A stretch of 64,000 nucleotides of DNA from positions 70,730 through 134,729 of the forward strand of contig NZ_KE386621.1 of NCBI RefSeq assembly GCF_000428065.1, given 5' to 3'. A program made the position numbers and the translations under genes. Shown piece after piece: positions 60,383-64,000 of this stretch. The DNA is from Shimazuella kribbensis DSM 45090. GTDB lineage: Bacteria > Bacillota > Bacilli > Thermoactinomycetales > Thermoactinomycetaceae. The notes below the pieces were generated by a model. That model had not been told where the DNA came from. It searched no databases and saw only the letters and a list, made by a program, of their open reading frames with translations. Numbering within the stretch: position 1 is the first letter of the stretch; every line of letters begins with the position of its first letter.

Positions 60383-62134
60383 ATGGAAGGGAAGGGTAAT
60401 AAATACCGCTTAAATTTGATGAAATTTATTGGGGAACATCGGCAAATGATGATCCTCAGTATGTCAGTAATGTTGATTACCACGGGTCTTAGCGTTATAA
60501 CACCTTGGTTGATGCAGTATTTGGTGGACAAAGCATTACCACAAAAAGATGTCAATTTGTTGGTGCTCTGTGTAGCAGGAATCGCGATTATTCCCATTAT
60601 CAATATGCTTATCACTGCACTAGAAAATGTATATAAGAGTGATGTGCAAACAAGAATCACTGTGAAATTAAGGTTTCAATTGTTAGATAAATTATTAAAG
60701 CTTTCTCCAACGACATTAAGCAAGTATCAGCAAGGGGATATTACAGGTCGATTGGTGAGGACTTGCGATGATATATCTGGATTTGTTACAAAGCTTTTAA
60801 ATGGATTTAACAACGTGATAACCTTTGTTTTTATTGGAATCGTTATGCTGACGATGAATTGGAAGTTATCAGGTATTGTTTTATTTTTTGCCCCCCTCAT
60901 GGTTTATTTTTATTATCGTCGCATTCGCTTTTGGAGAACAACTTATAAAGATATTAGTCAGGCGCAAAAAGAATACGACGTTTTTATAACCGAAGTAGTT
61001 CCAGGTCTAAAGACGATCCAAACGTTTGGCCAAGAGCAACATGAGATTGCTAACGGCCAAGAACTAAATCGGAAATACCGTAATCTCCAAAATCAATTAC
61101 AGAAACAGCGAAGTTTTCAAGGGCGTCTTTTTTGGGAATTGCAAGATTCGCTAAGTACCAGTTTGGTATATGCAGCAGGAATCTATTTTATTTTCCATCA
61201 GCAAATGACCATTGGACAATTACTCGCTTTTACTGTTTATGTACCGCGTTTTTATGGTGCGATTAATTCCTTATTTGTCCTATATATGGATCGTGATCAA
61301 CTCAAACCGGAAATCGAACGTTATGAAGAGATGATGGATTTTCCTGATGAGAATGTGGATGAATCCAATGCGATCTCCATGAAAGAAGTAAAAGGGCAGA
61401 TTGAATTTGAGCATGTTTCTTTTGGGTATTCGGATGAACGAGAAATTTTGCAAGATGTATCATTCGCAATTAAGCCTGGTGAATTTATTGGTATTGTTGG
61501 TGCTACAGGTGGAGGTAAATCTACGATCATTGATTTGTTATTGCGATTTGGGCAGCCTCGTACCGGTCAAATTTTATTAGATGGACAGCCACTAAACGCG
61601 TATCAATTAAAAGATTATCGAAAACAAATCGGACTTGTGCCGCAAGATATCTTTTTATGGAATCGTACGATTCGAGAAAATCTCCTGTATGTGAATCCTT
61701 CTGCTACAGAAGAAGAATTACGAAAAGCAGCCGACCAAGCACAAATGAAACAATTGATTGAAAACTTGCCAGAGGGATGGAATACGTTGATAGGGGACAG
61801 AGGTGTTCGTTTATCTGGCGGGGAAAAACAGCGGCTTGCGATTGCACGAACACTGCTTCGTAAACCATCTATTTTGTTGTTAGACGAGCCGACATCTGCA
61901 TTAGATGCCAAAACAGAATTTTTGCTCCAAGCCTGTTTGGAAGAAGTATACCAAGAGAAGACGATTATTGTCGTTGCTCACCGACTAGCTACCATTCGTA
62001 ATGCAGATCGTATTCTTGTTGTGAACCAAGGTCGGATTGAAGAATCAGGTTCTCATGAGGAGTTAATGGAGAAAAAAGGTTATTACTATGAGTTAGCAAA
62101 ACAACAATATCAAGTATCTACTTTAGTAGGTTGA
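60383..62134 (+). CDS. ABC exporter, fused permease-ATPase
   Basis: The 583-aa half transporter has six TM helices in the first 320 residues (MLITTGLSVITPWLMQYLVD, ITFVFIGIVMLTMNWKLSG) and an ATPase domain with Walker A GATGGGKSTIID, Q-loop VPQDIFLWNRT, signature LSGGEKQRLAIARTLL and Walker B SILLLDEPTSALD. It works as a homodimer or with a second half, exporting lipids, peptides or drugs (BmrA/LmrA type). ATG follows GAATGAGGTGTAAAA. Confidence 0.92.
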   Translation: MEGKGNKYRLNLMKFIGEHRQMMILSMSVMLITTGLSVITPWLMQYLVDKALPQKDVNLLVLCVAGIAIIPIINMLITALENVYKSDVQTRITVKLRFQLLDKLLKLSPTTLSKYQQGDITGRLVRTCDDISGFVTKLLNGFNNVITFVFIGIVMLTMNWKLSGIVLFFAPLMVYFYYRRIRFWRTTYKDISQAQKEYDVFITEVVPGLKTIQTFGQEQHEIANGQELNRKYRNLQNQLQKQRSFQGRLFWELQDSLSTSLVYAAGIYFIFHQQMTIGQLLAFTVYVPRFYGAINSLFVLYMDRDQLKPEIERYEEMMDFPDENVDESNAISMKEVKGQIEFEHVSFGYSDEREILQDVSFAIKPGEFIGIVGATGGGKSTIIDLLLRFGQPRTGQILLDGQPLNAYQLKDYRKQIGLVPQDIFLWNRTIRENLLYVNPSATEEELRKAADQAQMKQLIENLPEGWNTLIGDRGVRLSGGEKQRLAIARTLLRKPSILLLDEPTSALDAKTEFLLQACLEEVYQEKTIIVVAHRLATIRNADRILVVNQGRIEESGSHEELMEKKGYYYELAKQQYQVSTLVG

Positions 62135-62144
62135 ATATTAGTAG

Positions 62145-62171
62145 CAAAGCCACCTTTTGGATGGCTTTTTT
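62145..62171 (+). terminator. Terminator of the ABC exporter gene
   Basis: AAAGCCACC pairs with GGATGGCTTT (with a small bulge), followed by TTTT. Confidence 0.7.
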
Positions 62172-62283
62172 GGTCTGGATTCCATAGTCTGATTTTTTCG
62201 AAACCTACTGGATTGGATCAGTTCAATACTTTTTGTCCCTTGTTCATGTCCCTCTTATTTTTAAATAAAGGAACTTATCATAG

Positions 62284-62313
62284 AAAAACAGCCCTGTTAA
62301 GAGGGCTGTTTTT
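62284..62313. terminator. Terminator overlapping the hmp 3' end
   Basis: AAAAACAGCCCT (62284-62295) pairs perfectly with AGGGCTGTTTTT (62302-62313). The hairpin spans the hmp stop at 62297. Confidence 0.85.
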
Positions 62314-63550
62314 CGCTTGTTTTATTTGAAACGGTGTCTAATTGTGAGGCAGGACCAAAAAATTCATAATGTATATTTTCTTGTTTTATCCCCATTTCCT
62401 TAAGAATTTGCTTGATGGAACGCATAAAGGGAATAGGCCCACAGAAATAAATCTCTGCTTCTTGTTTGGACAATATTTGGCTTAACCAAGGTAGATCAAG
62501 AAATCCTTCTTTGTCGAAGTTTCTTTGTTCCAGATCTGCTTTTGTCGGTTTTTCATAACAGGTATAAGAAGTGACGTGAGGATAATTTTTCGTTAATTTT
62601 TGTACATATTCCCGCATTGCATGGTATTCGCTATTCATCGTAGCATGAATGGTTGTAATCGATCGTTTCGTATTTTCTTCTATTAATGTGTTTAGCATAC
62701 TCATTAATGGAGTAAATCCAACTCCACCACTTATAAATACAACAGGTGTATCTTTCGATTTATTAAGATAAAAATCACCAGCAGGGGCACTTATCATTAC
62801 CTTGTCTCCTTCTTGCATTTGATGATGCAAGTAAGAAGATACATATCCTGCTGGATATGTGCCATGTGCATCTTCTCGTTTTACAGAGATACGATAATAA
62901 TCTTCTCTTGGTGCATCTGATAAACTATATTGACGGATTTGTTCCACATTGAGCTCCTCAATAGGAACTTTTAAACTAATGTATTGTCCAGGTTTAAATG
63001 AAGCTAATGAATTTCCATCTGTTGGGTATAAGTAAAAAGAGGTAACTACTTTGCTTTCTGGAACCTTTCTCTTGATGACAAATTCTCTCCAACCTTCCCA
63101 TCCTCCATTTTGGGTTTGAGCTTGTTGGTAAAGATTTTCTTCTTGAGAGATAAAAATAGAAGCTAAAACGCCATATGCATCTTCCCAAGCTTTCATAATC
63201 TCGTCTGATGCAAGATCGCCCAATACATCTTTTATTGCTATAAGTAAATATTTTCCTACTACAGGATAGTGCTCTGCTTTTACTCCGAGACTGCGATGTT
63301 TTTGAAAAACGCGCTGCAAGGCAGGTAATAAAGAAGGAAGTTGATCAATATGAGCAGCAGCTTGATAAACGGCATTTGCCAGTGCTCTCTGTTGTTCTTT
63401 CTTATGTTGATGTACGATATTAAAAATATGATATAGTTCTGGATGATCATGAAATAGGAGTTCATAAAATCGGCTCGTGATTTGTTCACCATATTGTTCT
63501 AAAACAGGTACAGTTGATTGAATGACCTTTATTGTTTTTTTGTCTAACAT
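62297..63550 (-). CDS. hmp: Flavohemoglobin Hmp (nitric oxide dioxygenase)
   Basis: The 417-aa protein has a globin domain with the proximal His in LGVKAEHYPVVGKYL (near residue 85) and the FYELLFHDHPELYHIFN helix. An FAD domain (RQYSLSDAP) and an NAD domain (YFCGPIPFMRSIKQ) follow. It converts NO and oxygen to nitrate, protecting from nitrosative stress. AGGAGGAG precedes ATG. A perfect FNR/CRP-type palindrome at 63627-63642 lies in the divergent promoter, next to a Crp/Fnr gene, so oxygen or NO control is likely. Confidence 0.95.
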   Translation of the reverse strand: MLDKKTIKVIQSTVPVLEQYGEQITSRFYELLFHDHPELYHIFNIVHQHKKEQQRALANAVYQAAAHIDQLPSLLPALQRVFQKHRSLGVKAEHYPVVGKYLLIAIKDVLGDLASDEIMKAWEDAYGVLASIFISQEENLYQQAQTQNGGWEGWREFVIKRKVPESKVVTSFYLYPTDGNSLASFKPGQYISLKVPIEELNVEQIRQYSLSDAPREDYYRISVKREDAHGTYPAGYVSSYLHHQMQEGDKVMISAPAGDFYLNKSKDTPVVFISGGVGFTPLMSMLNTLIEENTKRSITTIHATMNSEYHAMREYVQKLTKNYPHVTSYTCYEKPTKADLEQRNFDKEGFLDLPWLSQILSKQEAEIYFCGPIPFMRSIKQILKEMGIKQENIHYEFFGPASQLDTVSNKTSEKQPS

Positions 63551-63626
63551 GAGGACTCCTCCTGATCGATTTGATAACTGTATAGTTGTTTCACTTGAAA
63601 TACTACTCTTATTTAAAATAGCAGTC

Positions 63627-63642
63627 TGTGATTTTTATCACA
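63627..63642. promoter_or_regulatory. FNR/CRP-type binding site
   Basis: TGTGATTTTTATCACA is TGTGA-N6-TCACA, an exact match to the FNR/CRP consensus. It lies between hmp and the divergent Crp/Fnr gene and probably controls one or both. Confidence 0.8.
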
Positions 63643-63670
63643 TAAAATATGTCGAGAAGGTGAACTATTC

Positions 63671-64000
63671 TTGTTGATAAATAAAGGGGAAACCCTCTTT
63701 TTACAGGGTGATATGGGTGATTTATATCATTTGAAAACCGGATTATTAAAAGTGATCCGCACCCAATCTAATGGAGATTGTGTGCTTCTGAACTTGCTAG
63801 TGCCAGGTGAAATATTCCCTCATCACTCCTTGATCAGCCCAAAAGAATACCATGGAACAGTCATAGCTCTATTACCTAGTGAAGTAGAGAGAATCCCTAT
63901 TCATGACTGGTATCAGTCACTAATAGATAAACCAGAAAAAAACAAAGAAGTAGCAGCTATTCTACAAGATAATTTAAGAAAAATGCAGAAAAGAATTGAA
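63671..64000 (+). CDS. Crp/Fnr-family regulator, 5' part only
   Basis: The frame from TTG 63671 (behind GAAGGTGAACTATTC) is open to the window end (110 codons). It reads INKGETLFLQGDMGDLYHLK, KVIRTQSNGDCVLLNLLVPG and so on, the cyclic-nucleotide-binding beta-roll of Crp/Fnr regulators. The HTH lies beyond the window. One Cys is seen in this part, too few to call an Fe-S type. It diverges from hmp, with an FNR/CRP box between them. Confidence 0.85.
   Translation, partial: MLINKGETLFLQGDMGDLYHLKTGLLKVIRTQSNGDCVLLNLLVPGEIFPHHSLISPKEYHGTVIALLPSEVERIPIHDWYQSLIDKPEKNKEVAAILQDNLRKMQKRIE

Overview
The window comes from a low-GC Gram-positive bacterium of the Bacillales type. Genes have strong AGGAGG-like ribosome binding sites, TTG and GTG starts are frequent, and intrinsic terminators are clear. 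It has secreted subtilisin-like and M6 (immune inhibitor A) proteases, a YlmA-like ATPase, an HxlR regulator, a CcpA-type cre box and an FNR/CRP-type box. The repertoire would suit Thermoactinomycetaceae or a relative, but that placement is an inference.

Layout. (1) 1-100: the leader-distal end of a type I-C-like CRISPR array. (2) About 0.3-18.9 kb: an integrative, plasmid-like element. It has an unusual XRE-HTH/UTRA repressor facing two near-identical operator-promoters (1796-1847 and 9180-9231), a run of tiny membrane proteins, a HerA/VirB4-like transfer ATPase, a replication-relaxation protein, a phage-type replication initiator with in-gene 21-bp iteron-like repeats, a DnaC/DnaI-like helicase loader, many small ORFs, a four-TM protein, a ribbon-helix-helix protein, a frameshifted GIY-YIG nuclease and a large serine integrase. 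No relaxase was recognised, and the set resembles actinomycete AICE elements more than ICEBs1. (3) 18.9-26.2 kb: accessory cargo (an HNH protein and a 1376-aa NACHT/STAND ATPase with a C-terminal PD-(D/E)XK-like nuclease), ending in a broken second copy of the integrase 3' end fused to the last 27 codons of a LuxR-type regulator. This looks like an old attachment junction. (4) 26.4-40.8 kb: mostly chromosomal genes (M6 protease, lysophospholipase-like hydrolase, ankyrin protein, RecQ, YlmA-like ATPase, S8 protease, VOC protein/HxlR pair, lipoprotein). (5) 41.4-55.7 kb: a seven-gene operon preceded by a 32-codon leader ORF. It holds a degenerate methylase-specificity fusion, HsdM, HsdS, HsdR, a UvrD/AddA-like helicase, an AddB-like iron-sulfur protein without visible nuclease residues, and a second UvrD-like helicase. 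This is the best candidate for an undescribed system: a type I restriction system tied to a nuclease-less AddAB-like complex. (6) 55.8-64 kb: an SRPBCC-like protein, a two-gene unit whose proteins share an NYGGQVN motif (a possible conflict module), a carbon-nitrogen hydrolase, an ABC exporter, flavohemoglobin Hmp, and the start of a Crp/Fnr regulator divergent from hmp with an FNR/CRP palindrome between them.

Defence is the recurring theme: CRISPR, STAND-nuclease, the type I R-M/helicase operon and the NYGGQVN pair lie within 60 kb, interspersed with mobile-element genes. All calls come from reading sequence and motifs; no database searches were run.
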